Positions 1 to 5,827 of a DNA stretch of 6,238 nt are shown piece after piece. The stretch covers positions 1 to 6,238 of the forward strand of contig JAOZNG010000074.1 of the NCBI GenBank assembly GCA_029933895.1, read 5' to 3'. Under the pieces are notes generated by a model. That model was not told the DNA's origin and searched no databases. It saw only the letters and a list, made by a program, of their open reading frames with translations. Made by a program: the position numbers and the translations under genes. Source of the DNA: an archaeon. Lineage in GTDB: Archaea; Altiarchaeota; Altiarchaeia; IMC4; QMZM01. Every line of letters starts with the position of its first letter. Position 1 is the stretch's first letter.

Positions 1-235
1 AGTTTGGGTGGCTGAAGACTGCCTCAGATAAATCCCTGCCAACTTTCTTTGAGTCTATATCGAATGCAGCCACGAATTTTATGTGAGAGAGTTTATAGCC
101 TGACATGATGTTGTGCATTAGTCCCGGGATCAGGGGGTCGTTTCCGTCCACATCTTTGTAGTATTCAATCCCCTGCACAAGGGATGATGCACAGTTTCCC
201 ACCCCTACCAGTGCTACCTTGATTTCTTTAGTCAT
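1..235 (-). CDS. ino1: myo-inositol-1-phosphate synthase, N-terminal part (cut by window edge)
   Basis: The reverse strand reads ATG at 235-233 and stays open for 78 codons to the window edge, so only the N-terminus is present. It starts MTKEIKVALVGVGNCASSLV. The GVGNCASSL stretch (residues 11-19) is the glycine-rich dinucleotide-binding loop of a Rossmann fold, and the following LVQGIEYY, PGLMHN (about 37-42) and KFVAAFDID (53-61) match, from memory, the short synthase type of archaea and actinobacteria. The family converts glucose-6-phosphate to inositol-1-phosphate using NAD; in archaea the product feeds inositol phospholipids and, in some thermophiles, di-inositol phosphate osmolytes. The start is favoured because it places the nucleotide-binding strand right after a short tail and because a promoter-like AT-rich region lies directly upstream. 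No Shine-Dalgarno is visible, which suggests a leaderless mRNA. The gene diverges from a PadR-type regulator 60 bp away. The catalytic half is outside the window. Confidence 0.88.
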   Translation of the reverse strand, partial: MTKEIKVALVGVGNCASSLVQGIEYYKDVDGNDPLIPGLMHNIMSGYKLSHIKFVAAFDIDSKKVGRDLSEAVFSHPN

Positions 236-295
236 GTAAGTATATAGCTTTTATTAAATAAATATTTTATAACTATAAAACATTGAATCAGTAAA
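236..295. promoter_or_regulatory. divergent promoter region between ino1 and padR-like gene
   Basis: This 60-bp spacer is almost entirely A+T and must hold both start-proximal promoters. For the plus-strand gene, a TATA-like stretch at 265-271 lies about 26-28 bases before the ATG at 296. For the minus-strand gene, an AT-rich stretch at about 256-265 lies 21-30 bases before its ATG at 235. Neither start has a Shine-Dalgarno, so both transcripts may be leaderless, with transcription starting at or near the ATG. The TATA assignments are made by spacing and composition only. Confidence 0.6.
265..280. promoter_or_regulatory. perfect palindrome over the padR TATA box, candidate operator
   Basis: TTTTATA (265-271) and TATAAAA (274-280) are perfect 7-bp inverted arms separated by AC. 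The left arm sits where the TATA box of the PadR-like gene is expected, so a dimeric repressor bound here would block TBP. A second, shorter palindrome (TTTATT-A-AATAAA, 250-262) lies towards the ino1 side. PadR proteins commonly repress their own gene, which makes this a natural candidate site. AT-rich DNA yields such palindromes by chance fairly easily, and the site does not match the ATGT-N8-ACAT operator described for some bacterial PadR proteins. Confidence 0.4.
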
Positions 296-619
296 ATGGT
301 AGACATGGATAAACCACTCAAAAGGCTAAAGAAAAAAACCACCACAGAAAACCTCTGGATATATATCCTCAGACTCCTGAAAGAGAAACCAATGTACGCC
401 TACGAGATCAACAAAAACATCCAGGAAAGATTCGGCTTCGAGATAGGCACAGTCAGCGCCTACGTGATACTCTACAAGCTGCTGAAGGATGGGTACGTGG
501 ACACTGAATGGCGTGAGGAGGAGAGACAGAGGAAATACTACACCATCACAGAGAGGGGAGTGAATCTCCTAGAGAGGGGAATAAGGTACATAAACGAGAT
601 GATAGAGAAACTAGATTAA
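296..619 (+). CDS. PadR-family winged-helix transcriptional regulator
   Basis: This 107-residue protein is a stand-alone PadR-like winged helix. Residues 17-45 (TENLWIYILRLLKEKPMYAYEI) match the family's opening helix and the signature in which a short loop (KPMYAYEI) leads into helix 2. Residues 51-66 (GTVSAYVILYKLLKDG) are the recognition helix. Residues 67-85 (YVDTEWREEERQRKYYTIT) form the beta wing with the typical arginine-rich, K-YYTIT ending. The remainder (86-107) is a C-terminal helix that normally makes the dimer. Length is typical of small archaeal PadR proteins that lack the longer coiled-coil extension. Start ATG 296 is used; ATG 305 (Met4) is an alternative and changes nothing in the domain. 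It is divergent from ino1, so it may control that gene and itself, but the ligand and targets cannot be read from sequence. Its 3' end overlaps the convergent membrane-protein gene by 9 bp. Confidence 0.88.
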   Translation: MVDMDKPLKRLKKKTTTENLWIYILRLLKEKPMYAYEINKNIQERFGFEIGTVSAYVILYKLLKDGYVDTEWREEERQRKYYTITERGVNLLERGIRYINEMIEKLD

Positions 620-814
620 ATAAAGCATCAGAGAGGATGCAGCCTCCTCTATGGTGCCCGTGGAGACGCGAACTATTCCGTAACTGTATCCAAAAAAGAA
701 CCAGGCAACAATAACAATCAATACGGCAACAACTGCCAGGGAAACCACCAAACCAGTTAAGGCCTTAGGGGAGTCCTGCTTCAACGCCCTGATTTTCTCA
801 TCCACAAGAGACAT
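611..814 (-). CDS. small single-pass membrane protein of unknown function
   Basis: This 67-residue protein is not recognised. The N-terminus (1-18, MSLVDEKIRALKQDSPKA) is charged and probably cytoplasmic. Residues 19-41 form one strongly hydrophobic segment (GLVVSLAVVAVLIVIVAWFF), and the tail (42-67) is mildly polar and then hydrophobic again (SSLMLYLI), without a second full membrane span. There is no signal-peptidase motif. The reading frame is credible because it lies on the same strand as dnaJ, 34 bp after it, and has a clean hydrophilic-hydrophobic layout. No Shine-Dalgarno precedes the ATG; a TATA-like TTTTAAG at about 842-848 lies roughly 30 bases upstream, so it may have its own promoter. 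Its last 9 bases overlap the end of the convergent PadR-like gene. It could be an archaeal envelope-stress or secretion accessory protein, but nothing in the sequence decides this. Confidence 0.6.
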   Translation of the reverse strand: MSLVDEKIRALKQDSPKALTGLVVSLAVVAVLIVIVAWFFFGYSYGIVRVSTGTIEEAASSLMLYLI

Positions 815-848
815 TTTATACTATATCTATGAATCCAGGGCTTAAAAG

Positions 849-2006
849 TCACGACAACCTCTTTTTTATCCCATTAAGGAAGGAATCGAGGAATCCATCA
901 CCCTGCTGCACCGGACTGCCTTCCATCTCAGCTAGTTCATGGAATAACTCCCTCTGCCTGCTGTTTAATTTCTCAGGAGTTAAAATCTTCACCTTAACCA
1001 TTTCATCACCTCTCTGGTTTGAGTTCAATATGGGAACGCCTTTATCCTTCAACCTGAAGACTGTACCCGTCTGTGTGCCAGATGGAATCTTCATCTTCAC
1101 AACTCCGTCAAAGGAGGGGACCTCCACCTCATCTCCTAAAGCGGCCTGGGAGAAGGTTACAGGCAGCTCATAGTGTAAATCACTGCCATCTCTCCTGAAG
1201 AGTTTGTGTGGTTTCACCTTTATCACCACATATAAATCACCCGGTGATCCGCCGTTAACGCCGGAATCACCTTCACCCCTCAGCAGTAGGTAGTAGCCTG
1301 ATTCCACACCCTTCGGTATCTCCACCATAATTTTTTTCTTGGCCCTGACTCTGCCGGAGCCGTGGCATTTATCACAGGGTTCTGTTATAATCCTTCCCTT
1401 TCCGTGGCATTTACCGCATGTGGTCACGGTAACAAAGCTGCCAAAAGGAGTCTTCTGCTGTCTCTTAACTCTACCAGTTCCTTGACACTGGTCGCATGTT
1501 TTTATGGAGTTAGCGTCTCTGGCACCGGAGCCGTTGCATTTATTGCATGACTCCGTCCTCTCCACCCTGATCTCTTTCCTGGCACCATAGATGACATCCT
1601 CCAAGTCTATGGATAAATCAAACCTTAAATCAGAGCCCCGCCTCGCTGATGTCCTCCTCCTGTATCTACCACCAAAGAAGACGTCGAAGATATCCCTCCC
1701 AAAGAAATCCCTGCCGAATATGTCGGATATGTCGTCGAAGTGTGAGAAATCGTTCCAGCTGAAACCCCCTCCCGTGAAGCCTTCCCTGGCTCCTGCATGA
1801 CCGAATCGGTCATAGTTCGCTCTCTTATCTTTATCGGCTAAAACCTCATAGGCCTCCGATAGCTCCTTGAATTTCTCTTCAGCGTCAGGTTCCTTGTTGA
1901 CATCAGGGTGGTATTTCCTGGCAAGCCGCCTATAGGCCTTCTTTATTTCCGCCTTGCTGGCATCCCGTTCTACGCCAAGAACCTCATAGTAATCTCTCTT
2001 CGCCAT
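849..2006 (-). CDS. dnaJ: DnaJ (Hsp40) co-chaperone, class A, full length
   Basis: This 385-residue protein is a complete type-A J-protein that stimulates the ATPase of DnaK and delivers unfolded clients to it in the cytoplasm. The J domain covers residues 4-68, with the catalytic HPD at 33-35 (RKYHPDVNK). A Gly/Phe-rich segment (about 68-115) carries DIF-type repeats ([22 protein letters not shown] region). The zinc region has all four CxxCxGxG repeats, at Cys154/157, 171/174, 197/200 and 211/214, giving two intact zinc sites. The two C-terminal beta-barrel domains follow (about 225-345), then a short dimerisation tail. Length is normal for the family. The start ATG at 2006 gives the canonical [17 protein letters not shown] at 2021-2017, inside vapC, lies 10 bases upstream as ribosome-binding site. 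dnaJ starts one base after the vapC stop, so it is probably expressed from the vapBC transcript rather than directly behind dnaK. Confidence 0.98.
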   Translation of the reverse strand: MAKRDYYEVLGVERDASKAEIKKAYRRLARKYHPDVNKEPDAEEKFKELSEAYEVLADKDKRANYDRFGHAGAREGFTGGGFSWNDFSHFDDISDIFGRDFFGRDIFDVFFGGRYRRRTSARRGSDLRFDLSIDLEDVIYGARKEIRVERTESCNKCNGSGARDANSIKTCDQCQGTGRVKRQQKTPFGSFVTVTTCGKCHGKGRIITEPCDKCHGSGRVRAKKKIMVEIPKGVESGYYLLLRGEGDSGVNGGSPGDLYVVIKVKPHKLFRRDGSDLHYELPVTFSQAALGDEVEVPSFDGVVKMKIPSGTQTGTVFRLKDKGVPILNSNQRGDEMVKVKILTPEKLNSRQRELFHELAEMEGSPVQQGDGFLDSFLNGIKKRLS

Positions 2007-2007
2007 C

Positions 2008-2406
2008 CTAGAGTTTCTCCCTTTCTATATCATCCACATCATCGAAATCAGAATCATCGGAGATAATCCTGAATACTCCTGCGCGAAGTGAGACCGCCAG
2101 ATGAATAGCATCTCTTGGCTTTAGTTTCTGGTATTTATCCAGTAGGTTCAATGCGGAGTATGCATCCTCTGCGTCCACAGATAGCACCTTCAGATTCGGG
2201 AGTTCAAGGAGTCTAACACTCTCCTTTATCGCCTTCTCTCTGTTTGATTCCTTCCATACAGCCCAGACAACCTCATCTATCGTTAGGGTTGAGGTAATAG
2301 CCACATCGCCCTCAACCATCTCCCTTAATATTTTCCGAGCATGCTCTGCTTTTTTTCCAGTATATAATGCAGCATAGATGAAAACGTTTGCGTCTAGATA
2401 TTTCAT
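2008..2406 (-). CDS. vapC: VapC-type PIN-domain toxin ribonuclease
   Basis: This 132-residue protein is a single PIN domain, the Mg/Mn-dependent endoribonuclease fold of VapC toxins, which typically cut tRNA or rRNA and stop translation. The expected acidic residues are present: Asp5 in [11 protein letters not shown], Glu45 in [11 protein letters not shown], Asp99 in [12 protein letters not shown], and Asp118/Asp120 in [10 protein letters not shown]. All core positions are therefore filled and the enzyme looks active. Length is normal for VapC. It overlaps the antitoxin gene by 4 bp (ATGA, 2403-2406), the usual translational coupling, and ends one base before dnaJ. The RNA target cannot be read from the sequence. 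A stand-alone PIN ribonuclease in RNA turnover is less likely, given the adjacent AbrB-type partner. Confidence 0.93.
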   Translation of the reverse strand: MKYLDANVFIYAALYTGKKAEHARKILREMVEGDVAITSTLTIDEVVWAVWKESNREKAIKESVRLLELPNLKVLSVDAEDAYSALNLLDKYQKLKPRDAIHLAVSLRAGVFRIISDDSDFDDVDDIEREKL

Positions 2407-2648
2407 TTTCTCTTAAATTGTGAGTAATGTAATCTATCCCAGTCTATGTTCTTGGGAGGTTTTTTCTTTTCTATCTCCTCGATAAATTCATCCAGGATTT
2501 CTTCGCCGGATTTCTTTTCAAGTATTAGCTCGTTTTTATGCACATAGAAATAAACGTCTCTTCCAGGTTCAAATCCAAGGTTGTCTCTTATTGGTTTAGG
2601 TATTACAACCTGCCCCTTCGGTCCAATCCTACTTTTTAGTTTAAACAT
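2403..2648 (-). CDS. vapB: VapB-type antitoxin, AbrB/SpoVT DNA-binding domain
   Basis: This 81-residue protein has an N-terminal swapped-hairpin AbrB-like domain (about 3-47), with the diagnostic IGPKGQVVIPKPIRDNLGFEPG at 8-29 followed by a short strand pair (DVYFYVHKNELILEKK). The C-terminal part (48-81) is charged and probably unfolded until it wraps the toxin; IDWDRLHYSQF (68-78) is likely the segment that blocks the PIN active site. Family knowledge says the dimer binds its own promoter and that binding tightens in complex with VapC. A 17-bp palindrome immediately upstream fits that role. The start ATG at 2648 gives the expected short N-terminus; GTGGTAAG upstream is only a weak Shine-Dalgarno match. 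The vapC start overlaps its stop codon. Confidence 0.93.
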   Translation of the reverse strand: MFKLKSRIGPKGQVVIPKPIRDNLGFEPGRDVYFYVHKNELILEKKSGEEILDEFIEEIEKKKPPKNIDWDRLHYSQFKRK

Positions 2649-2696
2649 TTCTTACCACTTAGTATAATTATATTATACCTTAATGTATAAAAAGGT
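2649..2696 (-). promoter_or_regulatory. probable vapBC-dnaJ promoter region
   Basis: This 48-bp gap is the only sizeable non-coding spacer between grpE and dnaJ. On the minus strand it contains a T-rich TATA-like element (TTTTTATAC, about 2693-2685) just after the methyltransferase stop. That element would place transcription start near 2664, leaving a leader of about 15 bases to the vapB ATG. An alternative TATA lies within the palindrome at 2662-2678, which would give an almost leaderless mRNA. ACCTT (2677-2681) and AAGGT (2692-2696) also form a 5-bp inverted pair. The T-run could double as a weak archaeal terminator for the upstream genes. Confidence 0.55.
2662..2678. promoter_or_regulatory. 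17-bp palindrome upstream of vapB, candidate VapB operator
   Basis: GTATAAT (2662-2668) and ATTATAC (2672-2678) are perfect 7-bp inverted arms with a TAT spacer. The site is centred 22 bases before the vapB ATG and overlaps the predicted TATA box or transcription start. AbrB-type antitoxins bind palindromes in this position and repress their own operon. Position and symmetry are seen directly; the role is inferred. Confidence 0.6.
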
Positions 2697-3950
2697 TCAT
2701 CTCTTTAGTATGACTATGCTCTCCCTCACAGGTCTCTCCTTTCTTATGCCCCCAACAGCACACCACCGGACGTTGGATACAAGAATCCTCTCGACATTAA
2801 ATCCAAGGTTCTCCGAAAGCTCTGCCGTGATTAGGTCAGAGTCTATGGTGAGTGAGGGCATACATGTATTGGATATTACTAATGCCGCCCTGCCACCCTC
2901 AACCAGCGATTTATGGATTGTTTTCAGGGACTCTCTTAAATCAATGAAATAATCCACCACAACCTCCGGTTTCTTCTTTGGGTCAGGGTTCTCCCAGAGC
3001 AGGTCCATAATCCCAGACAATTTCATAGATTCAGAGAGTTTCTTTCTTCCCTTCCTGGACCCGACATGGGATCTCATGGTTTCCTTGCGCAGTTTCCTTA
3101 ATTCATATCCAGAGTTTAAAAGCAGGGATAATTCAATAGCGTAAACCTTGGTGTAGTCAACCCAGTTCAGGTAAGGTGGTGAGGTGATGCATGCATGGAA
3201 TGAGTTATCATCTACTGGCAGGCTCCTGGCATCCCCCAGCATTGCCTCCGCCCCCACACCAGGGATTGCTTTTCTATTCTTCAGGTCCCCATACATCCTC
3301 CTCAGCCTGTTCTTTAACAACACCCTCACTGGAGGGGTGTGTCTCCTCCTTATTATCTTCAACACACCACCGTCTTTTTTTATGTTGCTGCAGCCGATGA
3401 CTATACTCAAAAGCCCCAGAAAGAGGAAGTTTCTTGTTCTCTCATCCTCTTCCTCCAATATCTTATCCCTGTAGAAGAGGATGTCGGAGTAAGCATACCT
3501 GGAGTAAGCCTTTTCCACGTTAAAGAACCTGATCTCAGGCCACCTCCTCTTTTTTTTGTCGAAGTTGAGGGAGGTTAACTCCCTGATTTTTTCCTTAAGT
3601 TGTCGCATGTCGTAGCCTGTCTGCAGTTTCGTGTTGGAGACGAAAACGCTCAACGGCAGGATGTCGAAGCCAAGAGAGTTAATGGATTCATCCCTGCAGG
3701 CCAGTAGTGTTGTGCCGGTACCGCAGAAGGGGTCTATTACGGAGGAACCTCTCTTCACCCCCATTTCCTCCATAAGAGACCACACCAGTTGTGGAGAGAA
3801 GCCCTCCTTGTAGTGGAACCAGTTATAGACTGGCTCCTTCTTAGCTGCCCTGAAGGTAACCCAACCCCTGTACTGGGGTTTTTTTTCAAGAAGGCTTCGG
3901 TATCTATCATCCACCCCCTTAATTGAAAGCCGGAAGACATCTTTTTTCAT
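2697..3950 (-). CDS. SAM-dependent DNA methyltransferase-like protein (N4-cytosine/N6-adenine class, orphan)
   Basis: This 417-residue protein has the Rossmann-type amino-methyltransferase core. Residues 43-63 (NWFHYKEGFSPQLVWSLMEEM region) resemble motif X. VIDPFCGTGTTLLA (71-84) is the SAM-binding motif I, and GFDILPLSV (94-102) follows as motif II. A segment of about 140 residues (105-240), rich in Lys/Arg (RRRHTPPVRVLLKNRLRRMY at 201-220), may hold DNA-recognition elements. LGDARSLPVDDNSF (238-251) leads into the catalytic TSPPYLNWVDY (256-266). LVEGGRAALVISN (349-361) is a later core strand. SPPY is the form usual in N4-cytosine enzymes, while N6-adenine enzymes more often have DPPY or NPPY. 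There is no THUMP domain, which argues against the tRNA guanosine-10 enzymes. The ATG at 3950 overlaps the dnaK stop (TAATG) and has AAGGA 3 bases upstream, so it is coupled to dnaK. No restriction endonuclease or specificity subunit is visible. The substrate is inferred, not proven. Confidence 0.82.
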   Translation of the reverse strand: MKKDVFRLSIKGVDDRYRSLLEKKPQYRGWVTFRAAKKEPVYNWFHYKEGFSPQLVWSLMEEMGVKRGSSVIDPFCGTGTTLLACRDESINSLGFDILPLSVFVSNTKLQTGYDMRQLKEKIRELTSLNFDKKKRRWPEIRFFNVEKAYSRYAYSDILFYRDKILEEEDERTRNFLFLGLLSIVIGCSNIKKDGGVLKIIRRRHTPPVRVLLKNRLRRMYGDLKNRKAIPGVGAEAMLGDARSLPVDDNSFHACITSPPYLNWVDYTKVYAIELSLLLNSGYELRKLRKETMRSHVGSRKGRKKLSESMKLSGIMDLLWENPDPKKKPEVVVDYFIDLRESLKTIHKSLVEGGRAALVISNTCMPSLTIDSDLITAELSENLGFNVERILVSNVRWCAVGGIRKERPVRESIVILKR

Positions 3951-5827
3951 TATTCCTTCTTCCCGTCATCCTCTACCTCGTAGTCTGCATCAACAACCTT
4001 CTCGCCTTCTTCTTCACCGGATTCAGATGTCTGTTGTTCACTAGCCTTGTGTTCCGCCTGAGCCTGGGCCTGCTGTTGCTGCTGATAGATTGACGCTCCA
4101 GCCTCCTGGCTAGCCTTGGAGAGCGCCTCCATCTTAGCCTCTATATCTCCAGAATCTTCCTTAGAGATAGCCTCCTTCAGGTCTTTTAATGCTGCATCAA
4201 TCTTGGATTTTATCTCTGGATTAATCTTGTCCCCGTAGTCTGAGATAAACTTCTCTGTCTCATAAACCAGTGAGTCGGCGTTATTTCTTAACTCTATCTC
4301 CTCCTTCCTCTTCCTGTCTTCTTCTGCATGCTGCTCCGCCTCCTTCTTCATTCTATCAATGTCATCCCTGGACAGCTTAGTGGATGCTGTGATGGTGATC
4401 TTCTGTTCTTTGCCTGTACCCATGTCCTTCGCTGAAACATTCAATATGCCGTTAGCGTCTATGTCGAATGTTACCTCAATCTGTGGAACACCCCTTGGAG
4501 CTGGAGGGATACCGACCAGGTTGAATTGCCCTAGGCTGGTATTATCCTTGGCCATCGGTCTCTCCCCCTGCACCACGTTTATTGTCACCGCCGTCTGGCT
4601 ATCTGCTGCTGTTGTGAATATCTGGCTTTTTTTTGTGGGTATGGTTGTGTTAGCTGGAATCAGGGGGGTGGCTACACCACCCAGCGTCTCTATTCCCAAG
4701 GTGAGGGGTGTCACATCCAGGAGCACAATATCTTTTATCTCCCCAGCCAGCACCGCTCCCTGGATTGCCGCCCCCATGGCAACACACTCCATGGGGTCGA
4801 TTCCTCTCTCGATTTTCTTTCCCACGTGGTCTACCACGAACTTCTGGACTATTGGCATTCTTGTAGGACCCCCAACGAGTATGACCTTTGTTATTTCGTC
4901 CTTGGATACCTTGGCTTCTTTTATGGCCTTGTCGATTGGTTCACCGCATTTATCTATTATGGGCTTGATCAGGTCCTCCAGCTTGGCGCGTGTGATTTTC
5001 ATCTGCAGGTGCTTGGGCCCGCTTTCGTCGGCTGTCACGTAGGGCAGGTTTATCTCTGTCTCAAGCACCCCCGAGAGCTCTATCTTGGCCTTCTCTGAGG
5101 CCTCCTTGACTCTCTGGACTGCCATGCCGTCCTTCCTTAAGTCTATCCCTGATTCCTTCTTGAACTCCTCTATCACGTAATTCATGAGAGCCTCATCCAT
5201 GTCCGCTCCACCCAGCTTTGTGTCCCCGGAGGTGGATTTAACCTCGAACACGCCTCCACCGAACTCCAGTATTGTGACATCGAGTGTCCCCCCACCAAAG
5301 TCGAAGACGAGTATGATGTGCTCCTCTTCTCCCTTGTCCACTCCATAGGCGAGTGATGCAGCAGTTGGCTCATTTATTATCCTGACAACATCAAGGCCTG
5401 CGATCTCTCCCGCATCCTTCGTTGCCTGCCTCTGGTTGTCGTCGAAGTATGCGGGCACAGTAATCACTGCCTTGTTAACCTTTTCTCCAAGGAAGGATTC
5501 AGCATCTGCCTTAATTTTTTGGAGTATATAGGCAGATATCTGCTGGGGGGTGTATGTTTTGCCGTAGATTTTGTAGTTATAGTCTGTCCCCATCTTCCTC
5601 TTCACCTCCAACACGGTGCCCTCTGGGTTGGACACTGCCTGTCTCTTCGCTGGCTGCCCTACCAGCAACTGTTTATCTTTGGTGAAGGCAACAACCGATG
5701 GGAACATCTTACCTGCCACGGTAGCTCCCTCAGCTGATGGGATGATTACCGGCTTCCCTGCCATCATAACAGATGCCTGCGAGTTGCTTGTCCCTAAATC
5801 TATTCCTATGATTTTTTCCTTAGCCAT
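3950..5827 (-). CDS. dnaK: DnaK (Hsp70) ATP-dependent chaperone
   Basis: Complete Hsp70 of 625 residues from the chosen start. The nucleotide-binding domain (1 to about 362) has phosphate-1 [10 protein letters not shown] (8-17), phosphate-2 [12 protein letters not shown] (175-186), connect-1 [13 protein letters not shown] (150-162) and the adenosine motif [11 protein letters not shown] (315-325). The interdomain linker is [13 protein letters not shown] (366-378). The substrate-binding beta domain (to about 485) and helical lid follow. The tail is Gln/Ala-rich ([13 protein letters not shown], 580-592) and then acidic, ending in a bacterial-like [11 protein letters not shown]. Lobe I lacks the insertion of Gram-negative DnaK ([19 protein letters not shown] at 76-94), as in archaeal and Gram-positive versions. 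The ATG at 5827 is preferred over that at 5836: AAGGTGA (5843-5837) is 9 bases from the former but touches the latter, and [13 protein letters not shown] is the usual N-terminus. The gene overlaps grpE by 8 bp and the methyltransferase by 1 bp. It refolds clients in cycles with DnaJ and GrpE. Confidence 0.98.
   Translation of the reverse strand: MAKEKIIGIDLGTSNSQASVMMAGKPVIIPSAEGATVAGKMFPSVVAFTKDKQLLVGQPAKRQAVSNPEGTVLEVKRKMGTDYNYKIYGKTYTPQQISAYILQKIKADAESFLGEKVNKAVITVPAYFDDNQRQATKDAGEIAGLDVVRIINEPTAASLAYGVDKGEEEHIILVFDFGGGTLDVTILEFGGGVFEVKSTSGDTKLGGADMDEALMNYVIEEFKKESGIDLRKDGMAVQRVKEASEKAKIELSGVLETEINLPYVTADESGPKHLQMKITRAKLEDLIKPIIDKCGEPIDKAIKEAKVSKDEITKVILVGGPTRMPIVQKFVVDHVGKKIERGIDPMECVAMGAAIQGAVLAGEIKDIVLLDVTPLTLGIETLGGVATPLIPANTTIPTKKSQIFTTAADSQTAVTINVVQGERPMAKDNTSLGQFNLVGIPPAPRGVPQIEVTFDIDANGILNVSAKDMGTGKEQKITITASTKLSRDDIDRMKKEAEQHAEEDRKRKEEIELRNNADSLVYETEKFISDYGDKINPEIKSKIDAALKDLKEAISKEDSGDIEAKMEALSKASQEAGASIYQQQQQAQAQAEHKASEQQTSESGEEEGEKVVDADYEVEDDGKKE

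Noticed and set aside
829..1173. 114-codon plus-strand frame opposite the end of dnaJ
   Set aside because: The translation shows no domain, it overlaps dnaJ almost completely, and there is no promoter-like or ribosome-binding signal specific to it.
1625..1813. 62-codon minus-strand frame within the Gly/Phe region of dnaJ
   Set aside because: It is an out-of-frame shadow of the repetitive G/F segment; the true dnaJ frame is intact through it.
3184..3578. Several overlapping plus-strand frames opposite the methyltransferase
   Set aside because: Three frames are open at once in the same stretch, which reflects composition of the real minus-strand gene and not coding.
2697..3950. tRNA guanosine-10 methyltransferase (Trm11/TrmG10 type)
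   Set aside because: That family carries an N-terminal THUMP domain and usually a DPPY motif. This protein has no THUMP-like region and has TSPPY in a context typical of DNA amino-methyltransferases.
2004..3960. Transposon or integron borders around the methyltransferase-vapBC block
   Set aside because: I compared the two junctions by eye and found no shared direct repeats, terminal inverted repeats or transposase remnants.
4066..4086. Short CAG/CTG-like tract in the 3' part of dnaK
   Set aside because: It encodes the [10 protein letters not shown] linker in the disordered DnaK tail, a usual low-complexity feature of Hsp70 C-termini, and not a regulatory or mobile repeat.
4359..5042. 227-codon open frame on the plus strand opposite dnaK
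   Set aside because: It lies wholly within the well-conserved dnaK on the other strand; its translation is low-complexity Ser/Pro/Ile-rich with no recognisable domain. Long antisense frames are common opposite dnaK because of its codon use.
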